From an uncultured Corynebacterium sp. (GTDB taxonomy: Bacteria > Actinomycetota > Actinomycetes > Mycobacteriales > Mycobacteriaceae): a stretch of DNA of 49,696 nucleotides. How positions within the stretch are numbered: the stretch's first letter is position 1; every line of letters starts with the position of its first letter. Shown one piece after another: positions 7,306-15,967 of this stretch. The notes under the pieces were generated by a model. That model was not told the origin of the DNA. It searched no databases and saw only the letters and a program-made list of their open reading frames with translations. Location of the stretch: assembly GCF_943914615.1 (NCBI RefSeq), contig NZ_CALUCS010000017.1, forward strand, positions 1-49,696, read 5' to 3'. A program made the position numbers and the translations under genes.

Positions 7306-8469
7306 ATGGCCCACAACACAGATGCCATCCATGCAGGCTACGAGCCCGACGAGTTCATGGGCTCCATCAACGTGCCGATTTACGCCTCCACCACGTTCGC
7401 CCAGAATGCGCCGAACGATCTGCGCGGAGGCTACGAGTACGGTCGCGTGGCGAACCCTACCGTCGACTCGCTGGCCCGCACGATCGCCGCCCTCGAGGGT
7501 GGTGAGCACGGACGCGTGTACGCTTCCGGCATGGCCGCCACCGACCACCTGCTGCGTGTGTTGCTGCGCCCCGGCGACCACCTGATCATGGGGCACGACG
7601 CTTACGGCGGCACATATCGCCTGATCAACACCGTTTTCAAAGACTGGAACGTGGACTTCACCGTGGTGGACACCACTGACCCCGAGGCCGTTCGTGCGGC
7701 GCTGACCCCGCAGACGAAACTGGTGTGGCTGGAGACCCCGACCAACCCGCTGCTCGCCGTGACCGATATCGCCGCCATCGCCGAGGTGCTCGCGGATGAG
7801 TTTGGTAATGACGCCCCCACGCGCCCGAAGCTGATCGTGGATAACACCTTCTGCAGCCCCTACCTGCAGCGCCCCCTGGACCACGGCGCGGACGTGGTGC
7901 TGCACTCCACCACGAAGTACATCGGCGGGCACTCCGATGTGGTCGGTGGCGCGATCGTCAGCAACGATGCGCAGCTGGACGAGGATCTGGACTTCCTGCT
8001 CGGCGGCGCGGGCCCGATTGCTTCGCCTTTCGATGCCTACCTGAATGCCCGCGGCCTGAAGACCCTGGGCGTTCGGATGGACCGCCACTGTTCGAACGCG
8101 CAGGCCATCGCCGAATACTTGGACGAGCGGGAGGAAGTCGCCACCGTCCTGTACCCGGGTCTGCCGCAGCACCCTGGTCACGAGGTGGCCAAGCGCCAGT
8201 CCACCGGCAAGGGGTTCGGCGGCATGATCTCCGTACGCTTCCACTCCGAGGAAGCGGCGCTGAAGTTCTGCCAGGCCACCAAGCTGATCTGCCTGGCGGA
8301 GTCGCTCGGTGGCGTGGAATCGCTGCTGGAGCACCCGGCGACGATGACCCACCAGTCGGTTGCAGGCTCCCAGCTGGAGGTCCCGCGCGACCTGGTGCGC
8401 ATCTCCATCGGCATTGAGGACCTGGAGGATCTGCTCGCAGATGTCGCGCAGGCGCTGGAGCAGCTTTAA
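7306..8469 (+). CDS. metB: Cystathionine gamma-synthase
   Basis: 387 residues, the usual length of MetB. This PLP enzyme joins an acylated homoserine with cysteine to give cystathionine, on the way to methionine. Visible: YGRVANPTVDSLA and YASGMAA near the N-terminus, the PLP-binding Lys204 in HSTTKYIGGHSDVVGG, and the C-terminal SLGGVESLLEHPATMTH with PRDLVRISIGIEDLEDL. A cystathionine lyase would look similar; the McbR operator and corynebacterial context favour MetB. AAGGGGAG precedes the ATG. A dispersed GACGCC motif copy encodes NDAPT in a loop. Confidence 0.92.
   Translation: MAHNTDAIHAGYEPDEFMGSINVPIYASTTFAQNAPNDLRGGYEYGRVANPTVDSLARTIAALEGGEHGRVYASGMAATDHLLRVLLRPGDHLIMGHDAYGGTYRLINTVFKDWNVDFTVVDTTDPEAVRAALTPQTKLVWLETPTNPLLAVTDIAAIAEVLADEFGNDAPTRPKLIVDNTFCSPYLQRPLDHGADVVLHSTTKYIGGHSDVVGGAIVSNDAQLDEDLDFLLGGAGPIASPFDAYLNARGLKTLGVRMDRHCSNAQAIAEYLDEREEVATVLYPGLPQHPGHEVAKRQSTGKGFGGMISVRFHSEEAALKFCQATKLICLAESLGGVESLLEHPATMTHQSVAGSQLEVPRDLVRISIGIEDLEDLLADVAQALEQL
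7801..7820 (+). repeat. Dispersed GACGCC motif, copy 3
   Basis: TTTGGTAATGACGCCCCCAC inside metB, reading GNDAPT. Confidence 0.5.
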
Positions 8470-8481
8470 GATACTGGGCTT

Positions 8482-8898
8482 ATGAAGTCCTTTTCTTCTT
8501 CCAAGTCCCTGACCGCACTGGCCACCGCAAGCGCCCTAGCCGTCAGCGCCGTCGCAGCCGCACCGGCGCAGGCCATCGCCCCGTCCGAGGGCAAGGGCTC
8601 CAGCACCGCCCCGATCACCCAGCCCGTCGACCCGGACTCCAATCCGAACAACCCGCAGGCCACTAACGAGGGCTCGTTGGCTGGCAGTATTGAATCCGCA
8701 AACCCGGCAGCCGAATGGCTACTGAAGACCTTCCCGCTGGGCAGCACGGATCCTGCAGGTTCCCTAGGCAAAGAAGTACCGCCGATCGCAGGCATCCTGG
8801 CCTGGGTCGGCGGTATCGTAGGTGCGGTTGCCCTGGGCGCGGCGGTGACCGGTGGTTACCAGTACGCCGTGCAGCAGGGCTGGATCAAGCCGCTGTAG
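8482..8898 (+). CDS. Secreted small protein of unknown function
   Basis: 138 residues, not recognised. A clear Sec signal peptide (Ser/Lys-rich start, Ala-rich core, cleavage near AQA at about residue 31) is followed by a Pro/Asn/Ser-rich stretch and a C-terminal hydrophobic segment (about 102-125) with a short polar tail, so the mature protein may be anchored or pore-like. It starts 12 bases after metB stops; GATACT lies six bases before the ATG, so it may have its own leaderless transcript rather than depend on metB. No catalytic motif is visible. Confidence 0.7.
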   Translation: MKSFSSSKSLTALATASALAVSAVAAAPAQAIAPSEGKGSSTAPITQPVDPDSNPNNPQATNEGSLAGSIESANPAAEWLLKTFPLGSTDPAGSLGKEVPPIAGILAWVGGIVGAVALGAAVTGGYQYAVQQGWIKPL

Positions 8899-8923
8899 GG
8901 GGCGCTAGGCGCCAGGGCGCAGA

Positions 8924-9985
8924 CTAGGCGTCCTCGCTCACACCGGAGTAACCAAGCTCGTCGAATACCTGCTTGACCTCGCCGGGCTTCGGGGCGATGA
9001 GCTTGGACTCTAGAACCATGTCCTTATCCTTGTTGAAGATGAACACGATCGTGTTGCCCCTGTCTTTAACGTAGCCGGCGTATTCGTTCGGCTTGTCGTT
9101 TACGATCTCCGCGCCGCCATCCTTGAACTCCTTTTCCTTGACTTCGACGTACTCCTTGTCGTTGATGAAGTCCACGTCCCAGTAGGCCCAGCCCGAACCT
9201 CGCACGCCCTTACAGTTCGCGCCGGTCATCTTACGGGACTCCTTGGAGGAGTCGTAGTAGTTCAGGGTGAAGGTTCCGTCTTGACACTTATTAACCAGGT
9301 CGTTGACCTTCTCCGGCATTGCGCCCTTGTACTTGGCGGGGAGGGAATCATCCGGCCCGCCGACGTCGCCCCTCTTCGCGGCGGTGGAGGTTGGCGCGCT
9401 CGATGTTTCGGAGGAAGTGGACTCCTCGGAGCTTTCCTCACTGGTCTCCTCGGTGCTCTCTTCGGAGTTGTCCTGGCCGTTTTCTTCGGCACCCTCGGTT
9501 TGGGAGGTCGAGGTCTCGTCGGAGTCGGATCCTTCATCATCCTTGGCCAGCAGGAAGTAACCGCCTACTGCCAGGGCAATGACGACAGCGAGGGCGGCGA
9601 TGATGCCGATAACCTTGCCGGTGCCTCCGCCACCTCCGCCGGAGTTTAGGTCTTGGCCATAGGCGCTGGCGGCACCGCCAGCGAAGGGGTTCTGGCCCGG
9701 TTGGCCGGGCTGTCCGGACTGACCGTAGCCGCCCTGGTTAAAAGGGTTCTGCCCAGGCTGACCATTGGCACCGGGCTGGCCGTACCCGCCTTGCGGGCCG
9801 GGCTGGCCATAGCTCCCGGGCTGCGGCTGCTGGGCGCCGTATTGCTGGCCACCCTGGGGCTGATTCTGGTTTGCGCCCCACTGGGTGGTCTCGTCGCCTG
9901 GGTTAGAGCCATTGTTGAAGGGGTTGTTTTCCCCGTTGTTGCCGCCCTGGTTGGGCTGGTTATCGAAGGGATTGTTGTTCGTCAT
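8924..9985 (-). CDS. Membrane protein with Q/N/G/P-rich tail, paralogue A
   Basis: 353 residues in four parts: a cytoplasmic low-complexity tail (about 1-120) of Pro, Gly, Gln and Asn with GYGQPG and PGQNPF repeats; one membrane helix (about 124-147, ending VGGYFLLA); an acidic Ser/Glu/Thr linker (about 148-210); and an exported C-terminal domain with a Cys pair (KCQDGTF and GANCKG). It shares layout and motifs (VGGYFLL-KDDE, GD-GGPDDS, FNKDK) with the gene at 10195, so the two are a tandem duplication. Function unknown; the exported domain recalls small DUF-type envelope domains, and the tail could bind or phase-separate with partners, but that is inference. Confidence 0.75.
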   Translation of the reverse strand: MTNNNPFDNQPNQGGNNGENNPFNNGSNPGDETTQWGANQNQPQGGQQYGAQQPQPGSYGQPGPQGGYGQPGANGQPGQNPFNQGGYGQSGQPGQPGQNPFAGGAASAYGQDLNSGGGGGGTGKVIGIIAALAVVIALAVGGYFLLAKDDEGSDSDETSTSQTEGAEENGQDNSEESTEETSEESSEESTSSETSSAPTSTAAKRGDVGGPDDSLPAKYKGAMPEKVNDLVNKCQDGTFTLNYYDSSKESRKMTGANCKGVRGSGWAYWDVDFINDKEYVEVKEKEFKDGGAEIVNDKPNEYAGYVKDRGNTIVFIFNKDKDMVLESKLIAPKPGEVKQVFDELGYSGVSEDA

Positions 9986-10051
9986 GAGGGGACAGGTCCT
10001 TAAATCTCTGGAAACGTCGTCTTTTGGGTTTTTGGGGCCTGGGAAACTAAC

Positions 10052-10077
10052 GGCGCCCTCTCTGTGTGAGGGGCGCC
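10052..10077. other. Hairpin between the two tandem paralogues
   Basis: GGCGCCCTC and GAGGGGCGCC form a stem with one bulged G around a short loop. It lies downstream of paralogue B and upstream of paralogue A, so it may attenuate or process a joint transcript. No clear T-tract follows, so a full terminator call is not justified. Confidence 0.4.
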
Positions 10078-10194
10078 TTCCCGCGGCGCTCGGTAGGTCA
10101 AATGGTACGAACTCCGCGGGATGTTCCGAATCGTTACTCTACTACTGAAATAGGGGTGAATAGCGGGGGGGACAATTTTCCTTACGAAGAGGTT

Positions 10195-11211
10195 CTAGGG
10201 CTTCTCATAGCCCAGCTGGGTGAGGACCTCTTGCAGGGTGGACTCGTCTTCAAAGTACATCTTGGTTTCCATGGCGATGCCCTTGGACTTGTTCATTACG
10301 AATACGAACGGCTTGGAGCCATCAATGAGGTAGCCCGCGAAGTTGTTCGGGTCATCGGACCAAATTTCTGCGCCCTGTTCCTTCACGTAGTCGATCTCTT
10401 CGGGCACGAATGCCGCATCACTAACGAAGTCGACCTTCTTGAACTCCCAGGCGGAGTCCCACACGCCGGTGCACTGCATGCCCTTGACCTTGCGGTTGCT
10501 ATCGCGGGCCAGCTCGTAGGTGCCGTTCTTGCAGTCGTACACCAAGTCCTGGATCTTCTTGGGCATCGCGTCGGCGTAGGTCTTGTCCATCGAATCATCC
10601 GGGCCGCCGATATCGCCAGCCTTCGCGGGCTCCTTGGAAGAGGACGAGGTCTCCGAGGTGGAGGATTCCGTGCTGGATTCAGAGGAGCTCTCACTGGTCT
10701 CTTCCGACGAGCCGGTTTCTTCGGAGCTCGACGAGGAGCTGGAGGCATCCGTGCTCTCTTCGTCATCCTTGCTCAGGAGGAAGTAGCCACCAACAATCAG
10801 GCCGATTACGACAACCGCGGCGACGATGATGCCGATGATCTTGCCGCCGTTGCCGCCGCCGTTACCTCCGGCATTGCCCGGCTGGCCGTAAGCGCCATAG
10901 GGCTGCGCATTAAACGGGTTTTGCCCCGGCTGACCCTGGTTCTGCCCACCCGGGAACTGCTGATTGCCGTACCCCTGTTGACCGAATCCTTGCTGGCCGT
11001 AGCCCTGCTGACCCGGCTGGCCGTACGCCTGTTGACCGTAGCCCTGCTGGCCCGGCTGCCCCTGTTGGCCTTGATTCTGGCCACCCGGGAACTGCTGATT
11101 GCCGTAGCCCTGTTGACCAAAGGGATTTTGGGGCTGATTCGGATTCTGGCCCGGGTTGTTCTGGGAACCGTCTCCGGATCCGGGGTAACCGCCTCCGTAA
11201 TTATTAGTCAT
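10195..11211 (-). CDS. Membrane protein with Q/N/G/P-rich tail, paralogue B
   Basis: 338 residues with the same plan as paralogue A: a repetitive tail (about 1-120) built from GQQGYGQQ, GQPGQQGYG and GNQQFPGGQNQ units, a membrane helix (about 125-148), a Ser/Glu-rich linker (about 149-195) and an exported domain with a Cys pair (DCKNGTY and MQCTGVW). The exported domains of A and B differ substantially, so the duplication is not recent. Upstream lies an 8-bp inverted repeat (separate entry) and a Shine-Dalgarno AAGGAA. Function unknown. Confidence 0.75.
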   Translation of the reverse strand: MTNNYGGGYPGSGDGSQNNPGQNPNQPQNPFGQQGYGNQQFPGGQNQGQQGQPGQQGYGQQAYGQPGQQGYGQQGFGQQGYGNQQFPGGQNQGQPGQNPFNAQPYGAYGQPGNAGGNGGGNGGKIIGIIVAAVVVIGLIVGGYFLLSKDDEESTDASSSSSSSEETGSSEETSESSSESSTESSTSETSSSSKEPAKAGDIGGPDDSMDKTYADAMPKKIQDLVYDCKNGTYELARDSNRKVKGMQCTGVWDSAWEFKKVDFVSDAAFVPEEIDYVKEQGAEIWSDDPNNFAGYLIDGSKPFVFVMNKSKGIAMETKMYFEDESTLQEVLTQLGYEKP

Positions 11212-11234
11212 AAGAATTCCTTAAGGATATGCCA

Positions 11235-11259
11235 TAACCTTTACTAAAGGAAAAGGTTA
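11235..11259. promoter_or_regulatory. Inverted repeat upstream of paralogue B
   Basis: TAACCTTT (11235-11242) and AAAGGTTA (11252-11259) are a perfect 8-bp inverted repeat with a nine-base spacer, 24 bases before the start at 11211 and in the shared region with the divergent SDR gene. The size suits a dimeric repressor; the regulator is unknown. Confidence 0.4.
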
Positions 11260-11356
11260 ATGCATAGCTTTCTCTATTGCAGTGTTCTGCAGGGATTGCC
11301 TCCAACCAGAATTAAACAGCCTCCGCGGCCTGCGTTTGGTCGCTACATTGGAATTC

Positions 11357-12148
11357 ATGAGTTCTACTAATGCAAAGTCCACGAATGCACAGGCCACGCC
11401 CACCCCATCAACCAACTCCCGCGTCGCCGTCGTTACCGGCGCGAGTGCGGGCATCGGCGAGGCGACCGCTAAGCTGCTGGCCGCGGATGGCTGGCATGTG
11501 GTTTTGGCCGCGCGCCGTGCAGAAAAGCTAGAGCAGGTCGCGCAAGCGATCACCCAGGAGGGCGGTAAGGCCACGCCCCTTGTGCTGGACGTAACGGATA
11601 GGGCGTCGATAGATAACTTCACCGCAGCGCTCGCCGAGCTGACGGGCTCCAAGCTAGACCTGCTGGTCAACAACGCAGGTGGCGCGCGAGGGCTCGATCC
11701 GGTGCTGGAAGCCGATCCGGAGGATTGGCGCTGGATGTTCGAGGCGAACGTGATGGGCACCCTGGAGGTCACGCGCGCGCTGTTCGATCAGCTGCAGGTA
11801 GCGGACGCACCGCAGGTTATTAACGTGGTTTCCGTCGCCGGTCGCGGCGCCTACCGCGGGGGTGCGGGTTACAACGCGGCGAAATTCGGGCAGACCGCGC
11901 TGACCGACGTGATGCGCATGGAGTTCGCCGAGGCGGGCGTACGCGTATGCCAGGTCGACCCGGGCAGGGTCGCCACTGACTTCAGCCTGAACCGCTTCAA
12001 GGGCGATGCCGAGCGTGCCGAGGAGGTTTACGCGGACAAGCTAAACCTGCAGGCAGAAGACATCGGCGAGGCTATCCGCTGGATCGCGGATCGCCCCCGC
12101 CACATGGACGTGGAGTCCATCATGATCCGCCCGCTCGACCAGGTTTAA
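11357..12148 (+). CDS. Short-chain dehydrogenase/reductase
   Basis: 263 residues, classical SDR fold. The cofactor motif TGASAGIG follows a ~20-residue Ser/Thr/Asn-rich N-terminal extension that is not part of the fold; NNAGG, the catalytic Ser in VVSVAGRGA and the YNAAK Tyr-Lys pair are all present, as is the PGRVATDF loop after the catalytic helix. The closest known type is the YdfG-like group that oxidises 3-hydroxy acids and serine with NADP, but the substrate cannot be fixed. The start at 11357 was chosen as the first Met before the fold; a downstream start is possible. Confidence 0.85.
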   Translation: MSSTNAKSTNAQATPTPSTNSRVAVVTGASAGIGEATAKLLAADGWHVVLAARRAEKLEQVAQAITQEGGKATPLVLDVTDRASIDNFTAALAELTGSKLDLLVNNAGGARGLDPVLEADPEDWRWMFEANVMGTLEVTRALFDQLQVADAPQVINVVSVAGRGAYRGGAGYNAAKFGQTALTDVMRMEFAEAGVRVCQVDPGRVATDFSLNRFKGDAERAEEVYADKLNLQAEDIGEAIRWIADRPRHMDVESIMIRPLDQV

Positions 12149-12184
12149 TGCTTGGCGCTCGGGATGGCTCGGCGGGTCAGTCGC

Positions 12185-12201
12185 GCCGGGTTATCCCCGG
12201 C
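12185..12201 (+). terminator. Weak terminator-like hairpin after the SDR gene
   Basis: GCCGGG-TTATC-CCCGGC, with a T-rich stretch only ten bases later (AGGGTTTTAC). A possible terminator of the SDR gene next to the converging ybjQ gene. Confidence 0.3.
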
Positions 12202-12211
12202 AACCAGGGTT

Positions 12212-12529
12212 TTACTGGAAGGTGACGGCAGTGCCGGTCGCGCTGACCATCACCATGCCGCCCTGCCCCAGGGACTCGTAGTCGATGTCGACACCGACGA
12301 TGCCGTGGGCGCCCATCTCCAGCGCGCGATCCACCATCTCCTTTAGCGCGGACTCGCGAGCCTGCAGGATCTCGCCCTCATATGCGGAGGAGCGGCCACC
12401 GGTGATGTTGCGGAAGCCCGCGCCGATGTCCTTGAACATGTTGATACCGGCAACCGTCTCGCCCGAGACGATGCGCAGGTACTGGCCGATGGTGTGGCCC
12501 TCGACGTTGTTGGTGGTAGTGACGATCAT
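12212..12529 (-). CDS. YbjQ/UPF0145 family protein
   Basis: 105 residues, the standard length of the YbjQ (UPF0145, formerly DUF74) family, often labelled heavy-metal-binding. Matching family features are the start MIVTTTNNVEGHTIGQYLRIVSGE, the GGRSSAYEGEI turn, ARESALKEMVDRALEMGAHGIVGVDIDYE and the closing GTAV segment. The family forms pentameric barrels; its function is not established. It is a single gene, converging with the SDR gene. Confidence 0.88.
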   Translation of the reverse strand: MIVTTTNNVEGHTIGQYLRIVSGETVAGINMFKDIGAGFRNITGGRSSAYEGEILQARESALKEMVDRALEMGAHGIVGVDIDYESLGQGGMVMVSATGTAVTFQ

Positions 12530-12552
12530 GGAGTTGCTGGCCTTTCTGCGAG

Positions 12553-12572
12553 TTTTTCTTATTGACGCCCAC
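12553..12572 (+). repeat. Dispersed GACGCC motif, copy 4
   Basis: TTTTTCTTATTGACGCCCAC in the ybjQ-sirtuin gap, the clearest full-length copy in the window. Confidence 0.7.
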
Positions 12573-12668
12573 GTCGCCAGTGGGCGCGCTTATGCAACTG
12601 ACTATAGAGGACTGCGTGGGTTGTGCGCGCGTGAAAACTTCAGTTGGTCTTCCAGCTAGGGTGGGGGC

Positions 12669-13487
12669 ATGGTCACCGTGATCGCCAGCCCGCAGTCCAC
12701 CTCCGACGTTCTCCGGCCGCTGACGTTGGAGGATCTGCCGGAGGATCTTATCGCCGCAGTGCGCGGTGCCAAGTACGTGGAAGTGTTCACCGGGGCGGGC
12801 ATGTCCGCCGATTCCGGTTTGGACACCTTCCGCGACGCGCAGACCGGCATCTGGTCGCATGTTGATCCCCAGGCGATGGCCACCTTGGATTCCTGGGCGA
12901 AGGATCCCGAGCCCATGCTTGCCTGGTACCTGTGGCGGGCGGTGTTATGCCGCCGCGCAGAGGCAAACGCGGGGCACCGGGCGATAGGTGAGTGGGCGGA
13001 ACGAGGGGGCGTCACCGTACACGTAACAACCCAGAACATCGACGACCTGCACGAGCGTGGCGGCAGTAAGAACGTGGCGCACCTGCACGGCAGCCTGTTT
13101 AGCTACCGCTGCAGCATCTGCAGCAAGCCCGCGCGGATGCCCGAATTGCCCGAGAAGCAGGTGGAGCGAGCCACACCGCCGACGTGCTCGCTGTGTGGAA
13201 ATCCGGTTCGGCCCGGAGTGGTGTGGTTCGGCGAGCCGTTGCCACACCGGGAGTGGGAGACCGCCGAAGAGGCAATGCGGGCGGCGGATCTGGTGGTGAT
13301 CATTGGCACGTCGGGCGTGGTGTGGCCCGCCGCAGGCCTGCCCGCGATCGCGACCCAGCGCGGCACGCCCATCGTGGAGATCTCGCCCGCGCGCACCGAC
13401 CTAACGGATATGTGCACATGGTCGCTGCGCGCCACCGCGGCGAACGGGGCGCCGCTGCTGGTGGAGGCCGCGGAGGGGCGCGCCTAG
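12669..13487 (+). CDS. Sir2-family NAD-dependent protein deacylase
   Basis: 272 residues. Sirtuins remove acyl groups from lysine while consuming NAD. Present are FTGAGMSADSGLDTFRD (NAD site), TQNIDDLHERGG, the catalytic His140 in HLHG, two CxxC zinc pairs (CSIC, CSLC) and the GTSGVVWPAAG segment. The Y-x-x-R pair in AWYLWRAV is the class III signature that prefers succinyl or malonyl lysine, as in CobB and SIRT5, so a desuccinylase activity is likely. The ATG at 12669 follows GGGTGGGGG. A single gene converging on the acyltransferase gene. Confidence 0.92.
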   Translation: MVTVIASPQSTSDVLRPLTLEDLPEDLIAAVRGAKYVEVFTGAGMSADSGLDTFRDAQTGIWSHVDPQAMATLDSWAKDPEPMLAWYLWRAVLCRRAEANAGHRAIGEWAERGGVTVHVTTQNIDDLHERGGSKNVAHLHGSLFSYRCSICSKPARMPELPEKQVERATPPTCSLCGNPVRPGVVWFGEPLPHREWETAEEAMRAADLVVIIGTSGVVWPAAGLPAIATQRGTPIVEISPARTDLTDMCTWSLRATAANGAPLLVEAAEGRA

Positions 13488-13505
13488 CGTGTTGCTAGAG
13501 CCCCG

Positions 13506-15869
13506 CTAGTTCTGCGGATTCGGCGGTGCCTGCTGGTTGTGCTTCGGCATCAGGCCGACGTTCATCGGCGGAATCTTGTGGTTCGGGTTGAACATCTGCG
13601 CCTCGATCTCCGGAGCCAGCGTCTCCGCGAAGATGTTGTTGAAGTGGTGCGCATCGCGGTAGACCGCCATGTTGCCGATGATGGAAGGGCACCAATCCTC
13701 GCGGCAGATCGCGGCCGTCAGATCCATGAGGGTCACGTCCATACCCTTGTACGCCTCGATGGAGGGATCCACAGGCAGCAGGGAATCCCAGACGCTCTGG
13801 CCGCACTCGGCGTTGATGGCTAGCACCTCGTCGAAGTTCGGGCGGCCGGGGTTGGCCAGGCCGGGGAAGTCCTCATTCTCCGCAACCTCGCCCTGCTTGC
13901 CTTCCATCATCTCGGCAACGCAGGCGCGCATGTCGCGGGGTGCACCCTTGTCGGTGGTCTGCCACGGGTTATCGCGCATCAGCCAGCTGTGGATGCCCTG
14001 GTCCGTGAAGCTCTGCACCAGATCCCTGTACTCTTGCGGCACTTGCTCCGGGCCAGCGCCACTGATCGAACTCGGGCGCGTACCGGTCATGAAGATGCCC
14101 TCTGTCGGCGGATTCTCCTTGATGTAGTCCACGACCTTCTCCGACCAACTGAGGCAGGAGGGGTACTCTTCGCCATTGACGCGCGTGATCTTGGCGTTTA
14201 CCGGGCAGCCCATCTTCAGCAGCGGGATCATTTTCACGTGCCGGTTGCGGCCCACGATGTCCAGCGCCGGAATGTAGTGCTCGGAGTGCGAGCCGCCAAT
14301 CACATAGATGGTCTTGTCAGAGTTGACGTCGCCGTACGCGCATTCCTCGTCGGAACGGTTGAAATTCTTCGTCAGGATCAAAGCATCGCTATCGAAGCCG
14401 ATCTGGCAACCATCCGGCTGCGTCTGCGGCAGTAGCGCGTGGAAGTCCTCCAACGGTGGCACGATCGGCATGTTCTCCGGCACGGGGGCGTTCACCAGGA
14501 AGCTCGCCGCGCCGGGGTAGATCGACCTATCTGCGGCCAGGTTCCACAGCTGTTCGCCGTTCACATCCTCGCGGTGCTGTAGATACTTTGGTGACGCCAC
14601 CACAGACCCAGCGAGCACCAGAATCAGCACGGCATAGACAGCCTTCGGCCAGGCGGACAGGGACTTTGCCCAGTACTTCGGGCTGAGCAGCACCCAGTTA
14701 CGCTCGGGCTTCTTGCCCTGACGCAGTGGGCGTTCAATCAGCTTGTTGGAGAGCCAGGCCAGCACCACGCTGGCCGCGATCACGGCCGCGCCGAGGGCGG
14801 GGCTGACCTTGGGAACGTTGAAGTAGTAGACGCACAGCACCAGAATTGGCCAGTGCCAGACGTACAGGGCGTAGCTGATGCGACCCAGGAACTGGAACGG
14901 GCGCGTCAACAGCAGTCGGGTCACGCCGACGGGCTCGCCGGAGTGGCCGGAAAGAACCACCATCAGGGCGCCTACCAGCGGAATCAGCGTCCACGGGCCC
15001 GGGAACTGGTCCGCACCGTCCAGGAAGAGGCCGGTGCTGATGATCATGCCCAGGCCAACGATGCCCATCACGGTGCGGGTCCACCGGCCCAGCGGGCGCA
15101 GCACCGGGTTACCGTTTGCATCGCGGCGCAGCAACAGCATGCCCAGCAGGCCACCCAGGCCGATCTCCCAGAAGCGGCTCAGCGTGGAGTAGTAGTTGAC
15201 GGTCTGGTCTTCAAAGTGGAAGTACGTGGCGTAGGCGAAAGAAAGCACCGTCGCGGCGGTCAACACAACTAGCAGGGCCTGGCGTGCATACTTCCGGAAG
15301 ATGAGGGCAAGTACGGTAACGACCACCAGAGACCCAACGTAGATCTGCAGCTGCGCAGACATGGACCACAAGTGCTGGAAGGGGCTGACGGTGGTGCGCA
15401 CAGAGGTGTATTCGCGGCCGGAGTAGGCCAGCTGCCAGTTGATGTAGTAGCCCAGGGAAGCCACCGCATCCTTTGCCATCTGTACGTGCACGAGGCGATT
15501 CATTAGAAGTAGCGAAGCCACCAATACGCTGGCAACCACCACTGCCAGCAGCGGGAATAGTCGCCGGATGATGCGGATCAGCGACTGAATGAACGTAAGT
15601 CCCTTCGGATTCTGCGCGTTGCGCAGCTGGCTGCCGAAGAAGAAGATCCCGCCGAGCAGCAAGAACACGTCCACGCCGGAGCTGACTTTGCCGACGAAGA
15701 CGTGGAAGATCACGACCAGGCCGATGGCTAGGCCGCGGAGACCTTCAATGTCATAGCGCATCGTGCTGGAACGTGCGCTGGACTTTGCTGGTTGTTTTAC
15801 CTTTGTGGCGTTCGACTGCTCTGCCTTTTGGGCTGCGCTATCGTCCGCCGAAGAATTTCCCTGTGCCAT
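13506..15869 (-). CDS. Acyltransferase-3 membrane protein fused to an SGNH domain
   Basis: 787 residues of the OafA/YrhL type. The N-terminal half (about 35-430) has around ten membrane helices of the acyltransferase-3 family, starting MRYDIEGLRGLAIGLVVIFH with a family Arg-Gly-x-x-Ala start and a LWSMSAQLQIY segment. The C-terminal exported half (about 500-770) is an SGNH-hydrolase-like domain with block I as GGSHSEHY and a late DAHHFNN holding the catalytic Asp and His. Such proteins O-acylate envelope glycans; in this genus the acceptor could be a trehalose lipid, arabinogalactan or peptidoglycan, which I cannot decide. One dispersed motif copy lies in it. Confidence 0.85.
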   Translation of the reverse strand: MAQGNSSADDSAAQKAEQSNATKVKQPAKSSARSSTMRYDIEGLRGLAIGLVVIFHVFVGKVSSGVDVFLLLGGIFFFGSQLRNAQNPKGLTFIQSLIRIIRRLFPLLAVVVASVLVASLLLMNRLVHVQMAKDAVASLGYYINWQLAYSGREYTSVRTTVSPFQHLWSMSAQLQIYVGSLVVVTVLALIFRKYARQALLVVLTAATVLSFAYATYFHFEDQTVNYYSTLSRFWEIGLGGLLGMLLLRRDANGNPVLRPLGRWTRTVMGIVGLGMIISTGLFLDGADQFPGPWTLIPLVGALMVVLSGHSGEPVGVTRLLLTRPFQFLGRISYALYVWHWPILVLCVYYFNVPKVSPALGAAVIAASVVLAWLSNKLIERPLRQGKKPERNWVLLSPKYWAKSLSAWPKAVYAVLILVLAGSVVASPKYLQHREDVNGEQLWNLAADRSIYPGAASFLVNAPVPENMPIVPPLEDFHALLPQTQPDGCQIGFDSDALILTKNFNRSDEECAYGDVNSDKTIYVIGGSHSEHYIPALDIVGRNRHVKMIPLLKMGCPVNAKITRVNGEEYPSCLSWSEKVVDYIKENPPTEGIFMTGTRPSSISGAGPEQVPQEYRDLVQSFTDQGIHSWLMRDNPWQTTDKGAPRDMRACVAEMMEGKQGEVAENEDFPGLANPGRPNFDEVLAINAECGQSVWDSLLPVDPSIEAYKGMDVTLMDLTAAICREDWCPSIIGNMAVYRDAHHFNNIFAETLAPEIEAQMFNPNHKIPPMNVGLMPKHNQQAPPNPQN
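14584..14603 (+). repeat. Dispersed GACGCC motif, copy 5
   Basis: TACTTTGGTGACGCCACCAC, antisense within the acyltransferase gene between its two domains (VVASPKY). Confidence 0.5.
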
Positions 15870-15967
15870 AACTCGAATAAGTCTATTGAGCAGCGGGAAA
15901 AATATCGAAACGACTCACCCGAGAAGGCTTAAAGCTGCGACGGCGATCACTCTCGGTGCAGCAGGAC

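Noticed and set aside
10066..11247. 393-codon plus-strand frame opposite paralogue B
   Set aside because: It is the mirror of a repetitive Q/G-rich gene; hydrophobic Leu/Ala repeats without any start signal.
13006..13012. GGCGTCACC and similar GGCGTC sites at 3066, 16479, 26926, 29128 and 45873
   Set aside because: They lack the adjacent A/T-run, so they are ordinary GC-rich codons and serve as the background for the motif.
14172..14180. ATTGACGCG at about 14174 in the acyltransferase gene
   Set aside because: Only the TTGACGC part matches the dispersed motif and no T-run precedes it; left out of the count.
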